Shown: positions 42,674 through 52,084, numbered from the stretch's first letter. The stretch is DNA of 64,000 bases from PCPOR2b sp965204355 (GCA_965204355.1 OZ241983.1:4464001-4528000); one strand, 5' to 3'. Numbers and translations: made by a program. The notes: generated from the letters alone by a model not told the origin.

Positions 42674-43504
42674 TTAGGACTGCGGCGTAAACTGCCGATA
42701 CTCATTCACCAGATTTGACGCCGCTTCATGAATGAAAGCCAGTTCATCTGCCGTCTCGAAAAACTGCGCTCCATGTCTCACCCATTCTCGCGCAGCATTT
42801 GCGTCAGATGCGGTCGTACCGAAATAAACATCGTGCTCCTTACAGATCTGGAGAATTTCTCCCATGGGCCCCGTCACTTCTGGATGATCATACTCGCCGG
42901 GGTGCCCCATCTCAATGGAGAAATCGCCGGGACCGACATAGACCATATCTACCCCCGGCGTACTGATGATCTCTTCGGCGTTTTCGTAAGCGCGTCGCGT
43001 TTCGATATGAACGACCAGTGTTGTCTCTTCATCCTGTTCATCCATCCACGCTTTCCAGTTAGCGGGCTGAACGTAGCTGCTATTGCCATATCCGGGCGCG
43101 ACCGCCCGCGTACCGGCTGGCGGAAACTTGAGATAGCTGCGAAGCGTTTCGACCTCCGCCCGTGTCTCGGTACGAGGAAGTTGGATTCCAACAACACCGC
43201 ACTCTAACAGCTTTGCGACCTCGGCGCGTTCCAGTTGCGGTGTCTTGGCAATGACAGGGAGATTGTTATCACGGGCACATAGGACCGAATCCGCAAAGGT
43301 AGTCATCTCAAAGAACCCATGCTCGTACTCGATATACATAAAATCGAAGCCCGCCTGCACATATAGTTTTACCAGCGATGGCCGAAGATGCTCGGCGACC
43401 ATACCACCGACGAGGACATCACCATTTCGCAATCGACGCTTCAAGAGTTGTCCCGGTCCTTCACCCGATCCGGGGGGATTCATTGTGTTGTTTAATCTTA
43501 CCAC
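42674..43504 (-). CDS. HpcH/HpaI aldolase family protein (second)
   Basis: A 276-residue pyruvate-type class II aldolase. Key segments are FDFMYIEYEHGFFEMTTF with the catalytic His region, VVHIETRRAYENAEEI for the metal Glu and DMVYVGPGDFSIEMGHPG for the metal Asp. It is only distantly like the aldolase at 12343. The start is GTG at 43504, with AAGGAGA 8 bases upstream. It stands just beyond the toxin-antitoxin pair, with no aldolase-pathway partner visible. Confidence 0.9.
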   Translation of the reverse strand: MVRLNNTMNPPGSGEGPGQLLKRRLRNGDVLVGGMVAEHLRPSLVKLYVQAGFDFMYIEYEHGFFEMTTFADSVLCARDNNLPVIAKTPQLERAEVAKLLECGVVGIQLPRTETRAEVETLRSYLKFPPAGTRAVAPGYGNSSYVQPANWKAWMDEQDEETTLVVHIETRRAYENAEEIISTPGVDMVYVGPGDFSIEMGHPGEYDHPEVTGPMGEILQICKEHDVYFGTTASDANAAREWVRHGAQFFETADELAFIHEAASNLVNEYRQFTPQS

Positions 43505-43561
43505 TATTTTATTCTCCTTAAAGAGACTTCAATAGTATCGTTATTTCCATTGCGTTTGTCA

Positions 43562-43942
43562 TCATAACTCCGCATCCTCACGAAATCCAAACATTAACTT
43601 CAATCCAGCCCAAACTGGAGCCATTTCTGTGCTCGACAGATACCCCAAATGTCCAACGACTCGCCGTGCATCAATTGCGCCAATTTGATAAATCAATACC
43701 GTACTATCAGCAGGGAGTCCACCTATACCGGCCGGAATCAGTGGAAATAAGGATCCCTGAGATCGGGTACGAGTCAGCGGCACAACGAGAAGCACACGAT
43801 ACGGAATCGGTTGCACGAGTTCTGGAATTCCGACGGTAATAACGGGACGTCGTCCAAGTTGTTCATGACCGGGTGGAATTCGCTGCGGGAAGTCAACCCA
43901 CAGAATTTCACCGATATCAAATTGAACGCTAGGACTCATCAT
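43562..43942 (-). CDS. PemK/MazF-family toxin
   Basis: About 126 residues. FDIGEILWVDFP near the N-terminus, GRRPVITVGIPE and VLLVVPLTRT are the strands of the PemK/MazF barrel, followed by a TVLIYQIGAIDARRVVGHLG segment, as in RNA-cleaving toxins. The start overlaps the stop of the upstream HTH gene (ATGATGA), implying translational coupling. It likely cleaves mRNA when free of its partner; inference from family. Confidence 0.83.
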   Translation of the reverse strand: MMSPSVQFDIGEILWVDFPQRIPPGHEQLGRRPVITVGIPELVQPIPYRVLLVVPLTRTRSQGSLFPLIPAGIGGLPADSTVLIYQIGAIDARRVVGHLGYLSSTEMAPVWAGLKLMFGFREDAEL

Positions 43943-44274
43943 GACTTTTCCAAAGGTTTGACAGCGGCTTGCATCAGTTTGTGCCAAGCAGAAAACTCAT
44001 CAACGGGAACATCTGCCTCCGCAGCAGCAATGCCTTTTGCCATATCTTCGGTGGTTATATCAAGCCAAGTAGCACCGATTTTTTCAGTTTCTGTGTCTAG
44101 CAGTTCCTGAACGACCTCCGGCGAGAGGTATTCCTCAAGATTCTGCCGGGTGATTAGATACTTCCGACCAACACGGCTGTGTGGTAGTTTTCCACGTTTC
44201 AACTCCGCGTAGATTGTCGCATGAGCAACGTGCAAAAATTTAGCGACTTCTTGCACGGTAAAAACCTTTTTCAT
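43939..44274 (-). CDS. excisionase-type HTH protein, presumed antitoxin
   Basis: A 111-residue protein with an AlpA/MerR-like winged HTH at about 1-52: FTVQEVAKFLHVAHATIYAE and GKLPHSRVGRKYLIT. The C-terminal half (LDTETEKIGATWLDITTEDM and an acidic, helical tail) would be expected to neutralise the toxin. The start is the ATG at 44274 with AAAGGA upstream; a reading nine codons longer has no ribosome site. It is an unusual partner type for PemK/MazF, whose antitoxins are more often AbrB- or RHH-type. Confidence 0.8.
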   Translation of the reverse strand: MKKVFTVQEVAKFLHVAHATIYAELKRGKLPHSRVGRKYLITRQNLEEYLSPEVVQELLDTETEKIGATWLDITTEDMAKGIAAAEADVPVDEFSAWHKLMQAAVKPLEKS

Positions 44275-44359
44275 TTGAATGAAATCCTTTCTGTGAAGCA
44301 TATAGTGATCTTGTTCTTCGGGGCAATGCCTCCTATCAAAACAACTTCAAAAAACAGGA

Positions 44360-45298
44360 TTACGGCGTCCAAGTTTTAGCGAGTTCTGCGTATTCACGGG
44401 CTTGGTCTGGGATGTTCACACCGACCTCCTTCGACCAAGCATCGAGCAGTCTCAGATAAATGGGACCGGGTTTTCCCTCGCCGACCGGTTGGAAGTTGAA
44501 ACGGGTAACCGGCATCATGCAGATGGTGGTACTGGTCCACCACGCTTCATCCGCCTCTCGTACATCGTAGGGTTCAATGTCGGCTTCGTGGACAGGGATA
44601 CCGAGCGTGGAGGCGAGATCCATACAAGCGTGCCGAGATACCCCACGTAGAATATCGTTGGGTTTTGAGGTGAAAATCTCTCCATCGCGAGCGATGAAGA
44701 AGTTGTTGCCCGTTCCCTCGGTGATGAAGCCGTGCTCGTCGGTCAGCAACGCCATTGCGCCTTCCTCTAACTTGCTAGCGTGAAGTTCAGCGAGTTTGTA
44801 GAAGATGCGGCTCCGGTTTTTCGCTTTGGGGTCGATATAACGAGAAGGGACTGACTGCTGCGGTGTGATGACAAAGTGTGATCCAGTTTCATATTTATCA
44901 GCTTGGCCGCCGACGTGACGGATCAGTGGAAAGACGTTAATAGACACGATGGGGGAAGCACCTTCTTTGATGAGCCCTTCGTAAAGTGGATAACCCCCGC
45001 GGGTTACATCGTGCATAATCTGGAAATCCAAGTCATTGAGAGCGGGTAAGTTCTTCTCAATGGTTTCATAGGTAGCGGCTTCCATTTCATCTATGGTAAG
45101 ACCGCAATCAATTTCTGCATAGCGTATCGACCCATAGAGTCGATCCAGGTGTTCGCGCAGGCGGAAGGGCTTCTGGTTAAAGGTACGGGTCACCTCAAAA
45201 ACCATATCGCCGAACAGCAACGCAGAGTCAAAGATGGAGATGCGTGCTTCCTGTTCGGGGATAAACTCCCCGTTGAAATAGACCAGACGTTGAGACAT
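44360..45298 (-). CDS. class IV aminotransferase (branched-chain/D-amino-acid type)
   Basis: Fold-type IV PLP enzyme of 312 residues. Landmarks are LVYFNGEFIPEQEARISIFD, LFGDMVFEVTRTFNQKPFRL, the Lys-bearing KAKNRSRIFYKLAELHASKL and the phosphate-binding FITEGTGNNFFI. Length and motifs suit BCAT or D-alanine transaminase; specificity cannot be told by eye. It lies 67 bases downstream of the PhyH gene on the same strand. AAAGGAGACC precedes the ATG. Confidence 0.9.
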   Translation of the reverse strand: MSQRLVYFNGEFIPEQEARISIFDSALLFGDMVFEVTRTFNQKPFRLREHLDRLYGSIRYAEIDCGLTIDEMEAATYETIEKNLPALNDLDFQIMHDVTRGGYPLYEGLIKEGASPIVSINVFPLIRHVGGQADKYETGSHFVITPQQSVPSRYIDPKAKNRSRIFYKLAELHASKLEEGAMALLTDEHGFITEGTGNNFFIARDGEIFTSKPNDILRGVSRHACMDLASTLGIPVHEADIEPYDVREADEAWWTSTTICMMPVTRFNFQPVGEGKPGPIYLRLLDAWSKEVGVNIPDQAREYAELAKTWTP

Positions 45299-45365
45299 GG
45301 TGGGTCTCCTTTACTAAGTGTTGTACCTACTGCAGATGGTAAAAACCTCGATTGGCTGACAGCTA

Positions 45366-46490
45366 TCAATTCCAACTGGCAATAAAATCGTCAACGCCAA
45401 AATCTTGAGGCATATCGAAAAAGTGATACTTCATTGGACCGCTCTGAAACAACGGCTCATACTGCTCTGTATCCGATTGCAGCTTGCGATCTAGGACACC
45501 GAATCGCCCCCAAAGCTGTTCCAATTCATCGGGGGTAAAATGGTCTGCCATGCGTTGGAAGCATGGACTATCCGTGGATTCCTCTGCGTCAGAATCTTTG
45601 TATTCTCGAATCAGGTAAGCAATCTTTGACAGGACAACTAACGTAGTCATCCGGGCATGTTCACTGCGATGAATCCTTGCCAATCCTTCCATAAAAGCGT
45701 TTGGATCTTTATCAAGGATAGCGCGGAGTGTGAATGCAATGTCGTCGTGCCGTTTGACGTGGAGCCCCTCGAAGTGATGGCACTGTTCAGCAGCTTGTGG
45801 TGATAGATGCTCTACAAAATCAACGCCCATTGTAGCAGGGAGGAAGAAATGGGTAAATCCCTTGGCACCGAATGACTGATAGCCAAAGTGAAGTGTGTGG
45901 CGCTTGTTATCCCCGTTTGGTGTGGCGCTATGCAGGATGCCGTTGATGTAGACGACGCCATCGCCGGCTTTGAGGTCTACAGTGATCTCTCCCGGCAGTG
46001 GAACAACCCCCATCCGACGCTCCTTTCTGCTTTCCGCTTCGTTATTACGCCGCAAATGGCTGCCGGGGATTACGTGTAAGTAGCTATCATCATACAACGG
46101 AAGATTCCATTGTAGGTAGGGCGGACCGTTGAGTCGGATATCCGCTTGCAATCCATCAAGGGGTGCCATATCAATGGGATGGATGTCGCGGTGCCAACCT
46201 GTTCCCGAGTGACACAACACCCACATCCCCTGTGGGGCGACATCGAGAGCGTCCATCAATCTGCGGGTGAAACCAAGGGTGCGGTCATCAAAATAGAACT
46301 CCACAGCGTTGGCGGTCTGTTTATCCACCCATTCGGTTACCATCACTCGGCTCGAAGGGGGTGCTTTGTCGATAATAGTGTCAACACTTTGGCGCAGTCG
46401 TTCTAATTCGTCGGGCGGAATTATGTTGCGTACAATGACGTATCCCTCCCGCATGAGTTGCTCTCTTTGTCGCTCAATACTTGTTTCCAT
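45366..46490 (-). CDS. phytanoyl-CoA dioxygenase (PhyH) family protein
   Basis: Non-haem Fe(II)/2-oxoglutarate oxygenase of 374 residues. The jelly-roll core has the metal motif HRDIHP near residue 103-108, LQWNLPLYDDSYLHVIPGSH and a later SATPNGDNKRHTLHFGY. A C-terminal helical extension (about 260-374) is longer than in many PhyH proteins. Its co-substrate role is inferred from the family; the hydroxylated compound is not known. It precedes a class IV aminotransferase gene. Confidence 0.88.
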   Translation of the reverse strand: METSIERQREQLMREGYVIVRNIIPPDELERLRQSVDTIIDKAPPSSRVMVTEWVDKQTANAVEFYFDDRTLGFTRRLMDALDVAPQGMWVLCHSGTGWHRDIHPIDMAPLDGLQADIRLNGPPYLQWNLPLYDDSYLHVIPGSHLRRNNEAESRKERRMGVVPLPGEITVDLKAGDGVVYINGILHSATPNGDNKRHTLHFGYQSFGAKGFTHFFLPATMGVDFVEHLSPQAAEQCHHFEGLHVKRHDDIAFTLRAILDKDPNAFMEGLARIHRSEHARMTTLVVLSKIAYLIREYKDSDAEESTDSPCFQRMADHFTPDELEQLWGRFGVLDRKLQSDTEQYEPLFQSGPMKYHFFDMPQDFGVDDFIASWN

Positions 46491-46558
46491 CGGTTTACTC
46501 CATTCTGACGAGAGGATGTGGATATTAGTGGAAGTTGAGTCGTATCAGGGGCAATGAT

Positions 46559-46590
46559 ATTATAGCGCAAGTTGATGCTTAAAAGAAACG
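46559..46590 (-). promoter_or_regulatory. possible promoter of the PhyH gene
   Basis: Perfect TATAAT on the minus strand at 46559-46564, about 70 bases upstream of the ATG; the -35 region is weak (TTCTTT). Confidence 0.35.
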
Positions 46591-46659
46591 TGGCAAACCG
46601 GGAGAATATGAGTTACATTGAGGGGTGTGCATGTGTGGCAATCTTAGTAGATTAACCCT

Positions 46660-46746
46660 ATTGCTGTGCATACACATTGCGCTCCGCTGGAGCGCAGGTG
46701 TTGACCTTAGCGCCGTTCTATAGACATATCGCTCCTCTGGAGCGAA
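46660..46746. repeat. family G repeat (second copy)
   Basis: Same CTGTGCATACACATTGC, CGCTCCGCTGGAGCG and TCGCTCCTCTGGAGCGA order as 38550-38637. The following 46750-47107 contains GTAG-foot hairpins and no gene. Confidence 0.65.
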
Positions 46747-47107
46747 GTGCTAAACCTATTAACCTAAAGAAAATCGATGAATTTCCAACAACTAGGTTCT
46801 GTTGACATTTATGTGAAATTGTCTGTAAGCGTAGGGGCGAGGTTCCCTCGCCCGTTGTCCAACGCGGATTGAGCGTCTTAAACCAGACAGGTTGAATCAA
46901 TTGTAGGTCGAGATTCATATCTCGACACCCAACCGTCGATTTTGGAAACTTGATACAGAGGTACAAACAAAGGGTTGGGAGACCCAACCCCTACGGCGGA
47001 TTGTGGACTCCTCAATTATCTGGTTGTGGTGAAATGTCAACACGCCCTAGCAACTTAGGTTATTATAGCACGATTCTATTGGAAGATCTATACGTAACCC
47101 ACAATCT

Positions 47108-47441
47108 TAGGGCTATTCAGTTTTAGACTTATTACCCATTTTGTTTGAAAAGTCAGAGTCGGGCAGTCGCTCATAGAGCGAAGTGTCGGGATTTGGAAAT
47201 CCCTCCTACAGAAGAACTATGGTGAACTTTAGAATTAATTGGACACGCTGTACCGGCGATGTTAGGAAACCTCGCCTATCGGGGATGGGAAAATCCGGGC
47301 TATCACCTCGGTAGGTGCGGGGAGAAACCGCACCGCATAGGCGCAGTTGGAAACCCTGGTCACGATTTATCGGACAGCGCCTACCAAATACCGGGGGCGA
47401 AAGTGTCTATCTGTTTTTAGAATTCACCATAAATAGCCCTA
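47108..47441. mobile_element. family B MITE interrupted by a family A MITE
   Basis: B ends are TAGGGCTATTCAGTTTTAG and the inverted AACTAAATAGCCCTA. Between them, after GAAGAAC, TA and a family A element (47220-47429, TGGTGAACTT to GAATTCACCA) and TA intervene. Removing A and one TA restores a continuous B end. Confidence 0.82.
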
Positions 47442-47449
47442 CCATAATC

Positions 47450-48349
47450 TTAGTCCACGAGGTCAGCCGCAAACGCCTCCCAAAGTTCCTTGACTAAATC
47501 TTCCTGAATTGAATCGGGCATCTTGACAATATGGTGCCGGACACGAATCGAAAAGGATTCATCCTGCGTGAAAGTATCGGTGCCCGGATAGGCAATGTAA
47601 TCCATCGCAATGCCCCCCATACCGGAGGCGAGTCCGGCTGTCGCATCAGGTTCGGTGAGAACGATATGACGCCAACCTTTCGGGCTAGGATGACCTACCA
47701 ACACCGGTCGATACCAAGTATCTGCAACCTTGCCGTCACCCCTCAGCGCGTGTGGGATGACGCCGAGTTGCTCGAAGGTTGATTCAGGCGCAACGATGTA
47801 AGCGTCCAGATGTCTCCCGCCGAGGCTTTCAAAACTCTTGAACCCTTTATCCGCTGACCAATAGAATTGGCTCTTTTCTCTGTTGGTTTCGGTATAGCAC
47901 GCGAAGAATTGGGCATACTCAATCAAATCGATGGGACCACAATTTTGGACTGTTTGCCGACAGTTGTATGTGAGTATGTCATCACGGTCTTGAGGTTGGA
48001 AGAACCATTCTTGATAGGTTCGGACGTTGTCGCATGTGTATTGACTTGTAACGCAGATTTCGTTTCCTCGCTCCTCGTAACCGGAAGCTGCTGATGTCAA
48101 CCGGGGCCACTTTTCATCGCCACGCCCGTGATCCTTCCACCACTGCCACTCCCGACAGTCCCACGATCCATCCTCATAAACCAGGTCAAGTCCTTCGTCC
48201 GCAACGACAAAACTGGCGACACCTGTGTGGGTATGTCCGGCTGTCCGAACCCGAACAGACGCCAACGGCCGTCCATCATGATGACGCAGAACGATGTCGG
48301 CAAACGAGATTCCTTCGCTATCCTGATATATTCCCCGGCTTGAATCCAT
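47450..48349 (-). CDS. conserved protein of unknown function
   Basis: A 299-residue, probably soluble protein with no signal peptide. I do not recognise the family. Strand-rich composition is visible in FADIVLRHHDGRPLASVRVR, SQTYCDN-like and NCGPIDLIEYAQFFACYTE, and the C-terminal FSIRVRHHIVKMPDSIQEDL looks like the end of a sugar-mutarotase-like sandwich; that idea is weak. AAAGGAAG lies before the ATG. It is isolated between repeat blocks. Confidence 0.6.
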   Translation of the reverse strand: MDSSRGIYQDSEGISFADIVLRHHDGRPLASVRVRTAGHTHTGVASFVVADEGLDLVYEDGSWDCREWQWWKDHGRGDEKWPRLTSAASGYEERGNEICVTSQYTCDNVRTYQEWFFQPQDRDDILTYNCRQTVQNCGPIDLIEYAQFFACYTETNREKSQFYWSADKGFKSFESLGGRHLDAYIVAPESTFEQLGVIPHALRGDGKVADTWYRPVLVGHPSPKGWRHIVLTEPDATAGLASGMGGIAMDYIAYPGTDTFTQDESFSIRVRHHIVKMPDSIQEDLVKELWEAFAADLVD

Positions 48350-48442
48350 CGGTCTTCCTTTCTCCGTTGTTTTACCTCACCCAATGATCTGATTTATAGG
48401 GCATCGCCCCAATGTGATGCACATGTCGCCCCGCCCCGATTA

Positions 48443-48629
48443 TGGTGAATTCTATAATTACTTATACACTTTCGACACACAACCAACCCCCTAACCCCCC
48501 CTAGCCCCCCTTGTCAGGGGGGGAAAGATGGATCGGGACTTATCAGGGGGGAAACTTGTCAGGGGGACTTCATGAGGCTTCGATAAGGGGCACTATTGAT
48601 GGACGTCTACATATTTATATTGTTCACTA
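48443..48629. repeat. family A subtype with C-rich tract (187 bp)
   Basis: TA-flanked near-copy of 24013-24178, sharing the unusual TCATGAGGCTTCGATAAGGG segment; about 20 bases longer through a duplicated CAGGGGGG part. Confidence 0.75.
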
Positions 48630-49893
48630 TAATCCCCGATACATCGTCCGATAAATCGAGGCTAGGGGACAGGCGGGATTCAAAACTGGGGCTTGATTAG
48701 TGAAAGCTATTACCTGTCTATAAACATACCGCCCCGCTGGGGCTATGCTGGTGCATTGGTACATTGAAATGTTGGATTTGGCATTTCAACCTACGTGCTA
48801 TCAAATGGTAACGGCACTTAGTACATTGTCAGATAAATGTAGCGCAAACTGTATGAAGATTAATTTATTATGGTGAACTTTAGAATTAATTGGACACGCT
48901 GTACCGGCGCAGTTACAAACAGCGCCTACCAAATATGGGGAGCGAAAGGGGCTACATGTTTTGATAATTCACTATAATTTATTATGGTGAACTTTAGAAT
49001 TAATTGGACACGCTGTACCGGCGCAGTTACAAACAGCGCCTACCAAATACCGGGAGCGAAAGGGGCTACATGTTTTGATAATTCACTATAATTGGGTAAT
49101 CTCCGAGCGATGTCCGGTGCGGTCCGATGAATCCCCGATGGAATCGGGACAGGCGAGACCAGGGTTGAAAACCGTACCTACCGGGTCTGGGGGAAATATA
49201 GAATTACCGATTTATTTTTTGAAACCTCATTTATGGTAGATTTTAGAATTACTTGAGGGGTGTGCATAAATAGCTTTCGTGTGGGAGAGCAATCTGCGAT
49301 TCAGACAAATGGCACATGTCGCCCCGCTGGGGCTTTGGGATATGGGGCTATCGGTATGCTATAAACATGTCGAAAATACCCACAGCGTTGCGTAAAGTGC
49401 TAGGCTCAATGAGCCAGGAATAGACGGACAACATACCGGGTATTCGGGGCTAAATGCACCCTGTCCCGTCCTTAAATAGTCCCATTTCACGTTCCGGTTT
49501 CTATCCTGAAAATCCTTAAATCCTGAAAATCCTGATTCAGACAATTATCATGCACACCCCTCAATTACTTAAACACTATGAACGAGCGAGGCCAGGACGT
49601 TGGGCGCGGAGTTACGGCACACGGAGTGTGCCTAATACTTTTAATGTTTACTTATTTCCCTAATTCACCATAGTTTGCGAATTCGGATCACAATCTAACA
49701 GATCGTGGTACAAAAGACCACTTTTACGAAAATACTATTTGAAAAGGAGATTTCCCGATGAAAAACTTTGTTGGGTTTCACTCTATCTGTCTATAAGCAG
49801 TTATTGTCGGACGACCAACCCTCTATTGCACTTGATAAGGATTCCCGTTTAACCGTTCAACCCAACCTACGGACTGATAAATGTCAACAGAAC
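48630..49893. repeat. repeat block: family D with two tandem A copies, family E and palindromes
   Basis: No gene seen. A family D element (48852-49237, TATGAAGATTAATTTA to GAAACCTCATTTA) holds two 104-bp family A copies at 48871-48974 and 48985-49088. Further on are CCCGATGGAATCGGGA modules, a GCACACGGAGTGTGCC hairpin near 49618 and a family E repeat at 49770-49870. Confidence 0.7.
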
Positions 49894-50928
49894 CTAGCAA
49901 TTTATTGACTCCGCCCAGACCTCCCGAAAGAGCCGGAGCCAGTTTCCACCAAGGATTTTAGCAACCTCGTCCGGTTTGTAGCCGCGTTTTAGCAGCGCGG
50001 CTCTCAAGTCTGGAAATTTGTCGGGTGTTTCAAAGCCCTTGGGAGACATCGGTAACAGGTCGTAACGCACGGCTGGATCTACAAAAGTAGATGGATATTT
50101 TGTTCCTTGCTGCGCGCCAATATACTCCCAGAAAGAGACCGGTTGATCCTGCGTAAAGTCGGTCCCAACTCCCACATGGTCAATTCCCACCCGTTCCACC
50201 ATGTCATCTATCGCATTCACATAATCTTCTAAGGTGGATTCAAATTGGGTAGGCAGGAAGGAGGTGATGGACGTTGCACCGATTACGCCGTTACGCTCCG
50301 CCAACAACTTCAGCGCATCGTCCGTCTTGTTTCGGGGATGATTGAAATAGGAACGGGCATTCGCGTGGGTGATCGCGACAGGTTTTTCCGATATTTCGAT
50401 TGTCTCCAGCGTAGTGCGATCGCCAACGTGAGAAAGGTCGATCAGGATACCGAGTGCATTCATCTCTCGAACCGCGTCAACGCCAAAGTTACTTAGTCCT
50501 TCGTCTCTACGTTCCCAACAGCCATTTCCCAGCAGATTGCGTTCGTGGTAGGTCACTTGGATAACCCGCATTCCCAACGCATGAAACAGCGCAAGTCGAT
50601 CGAGGTCGTTCTCGATAGGAGAAGCGTTCTGAGACCCGAAAATTATACCGACTTTGCCGTTTTGTTTGGCTTGAAGGAGTTCGTCCACAGTCTTTACCTG
50701 TACAAGGATATCGCTGTATTCCCGAAGCCGACGAAACCACGCAGCGATATTGTCCAACGTCTCCTGATAATTTTCCCACGTCGCAACCGTGGCGTTGATG
50801 GCTGTTACACCGCCGGCGTGCAAACTCTGGAACACAGCCGGACTCTCCCAATTGCTCACATTCAGGCAATCGATTACAACCGCTTCTTTATAAAGTTGAT
50901 TTGCGGCGTCTACTTCTGGCTTTGTCAT
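49894..50928 (-). CDS. M19 (membrane dipeptidase) family protein with missing metal ligands
   Basis: A 344-residue TIM-barrel protein of the renal dipeptidase family. LIDLSHVGDRTTLE and AITHANARS supply the two later metal His residues, and the C-terminal ILGGNWLRLFREVW matches the family. The first ligand motif (DGHxD) reads IDCLNVS and the Glu-Gly bridging ligand region reads IIFGSQNASPIEN, so three of the usual ligands appear absent. It may be a non-canonical hydrolase or a binding protein. It lies 24 bases downstream of the MetE-like gene. Confidence 0.83.
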   Translation of the reverse strand: MTKPEVDAANQLYKEAVVIDCLNVSNWESPAVFQSLHAGGVTAINATVATWENYQETLDNIAAWFRRLREYSDILVQVKTVDELLQAKQNGKVGIIFGSQNASPIENDLDRLALFHALGMRVIQVTYHERNLLGNGCWERRDEGLSNFGVDAVREMNALGILIDLSHVGDRTTLETIEISEKPVAITHANARSYFNHPRNKTDDALKLLAERNGVIGATSITSFLPTQFESTLEDYVNAIDDMVERVGIDHVGVGTDFTQDQPVSFWEYIGAQQGTKYPSTFVDPAVRYDLLPMSPKGFETPDKFPDLRAALLKRGYKPDEVAKILGGNWLRLFREVWAESINC

Positions 50929-50952
50929 TTCGGTCTCCCTTCAGCGTTGCTA

Positions 50953-52017
50953 TCAGGCATACCTTTCACGGAGCAGCTGTGCTGCCTGACACATCGACTT
51001 TAGCTTCAGATACGCTTCATCTAAATCCATGGGGTTCTGAACTGATGGTGAGAATCCACAATCTGGATGCAGCGTAATCCGTTCCTTGTCCACATACTGC
51101 ATTGCTGCCTCCACGCGGGTTATCACATCGTCTGGCGTTTCCACCTGCCGATCACAATGGTCGATGCACCCAAGCCCCAATCGGACATTCTCAGGAAACT
51201 GAGCCAGCGACGCTAAACCACCTGCAACCGGGGTCGCATATTCCATTGAAATTGTGCCAACCCGAACCTTTGCTAAAGCGGGCATGATTAGGTCATAGGG
51301 ACCCTCTGTCCCGTGTTCACGGTCAAAGTGCGCGTGGCACAGATGCATCCCTGTCTCAACACCTTCAATCCCGTCCAACGTTTGGTTAATGAAATCTATA
51401 CACTGGTCTATCTCATACCGGACATCGGTGACACCCTCCCGTTCTCGAAATTCAGGATCAACCATGGTGCTCAGCCATGGCTCATCGAGTTGTATCGTGT
51501 CCGCCCCTGCTTCACGGAGCAGCTCAATCTCCTGTCGCAGAATCGGCACACAATCAGCCATTAACTTCTCGCGAGTCGGGTAGGCAGCCTTTGAGTGTTC
51601 GGGATGCCACATCCGCCGTCCGATGATGTAGGGGGCAGGCAAGGTTGCCTTGATACGTCGCTGGGTACGCCCTCGGATGTAGCGGATCTCATCAACCACT
51701 AAGGGACGATAAGACTCAATCGGTTCCACCACCGCCGGGTAGGGCAGCCCACCGCTGGGATTCAGATCCGCTTGGAAACCCCGTACCCGGTCAGCGAAGA
51801 CTTTGACGTAACTTTCCCGCCGCCATTCGCCATCCGTAAGTTCATCCATCCCCGCGCGTTCTTGCAGATACAGCGCCGTTTCAATCGCCGGGTCAAGCAG
51901 CCGATCGGTTTCCTCCTCCGATATCCTTCCATCCTTTCGATCAAGGATGAGCTCCCGTACCCACGCCGGTCGGGGCAGGCTACCGATGACGGTTGTGGGA
52001 AATAGTGTGTTTGACAT
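50953..52017 (-). CDS. cobalamin-independent methionine synthase II family protein
   Basis: A 354-residue protein equivalent to the C-terminal catalytic half of MetE. The zinc site is complete: GMHLCHAHFD (His and Cys), ISMEYATPV (Glu) and LHPDCGFSP (Cys). The N-terminal folate-binding half is absent, as in archaeal-type core MetE and many catabolic homologues, so the methyl donor may not be methyl-folate. GAGGAG precedes the ATG. It leads a two-gene unit with the M19-like protein. Confidence 0.88.
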   Translation of the reverse strand: MSNTLFPTTVIGSLPRPAWVRELILDRKDGRISEEETDRLLDPAIETALYLQERAGMDELTDGEWRRESYVKVFADRVRGFQADLNPSGGLPYPAVVEPIESYRPLVVDEIRYIRGRTQRRIKATLPAPYIIGRRMWHPEHSKAAYPTREKLMADCVPILRQEIELLREAGADTIQLDEPWLSTMVDPEFREREGVTDVRYEIDQCIDFINQTLDGIEGVETGMHLCHAHFDREHGTEGPYDLIMPALAKVRVGTISMEYATPVAGGLASLAQFPENVRLGLGCIDHCDRQVETPDDVITRVEAAMQYVDKERITLHPDCGFSPSVQNPMDLDEAYLKLKSMCQAAQLLRERYA

Positions 52018-52084
52018 GACCGTTTTCCTCTCCTCAAAATCTCCTCTTGTTCAATCTACTGTCCATTATTATCAGTACAGAGAT

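Noticed and set aside
49359..49544. Small open frame of 61 codons on the minus strand
   Set aside because: It lies fully in repeats and palindromes, with no ribosome site and no protein-like pattern.
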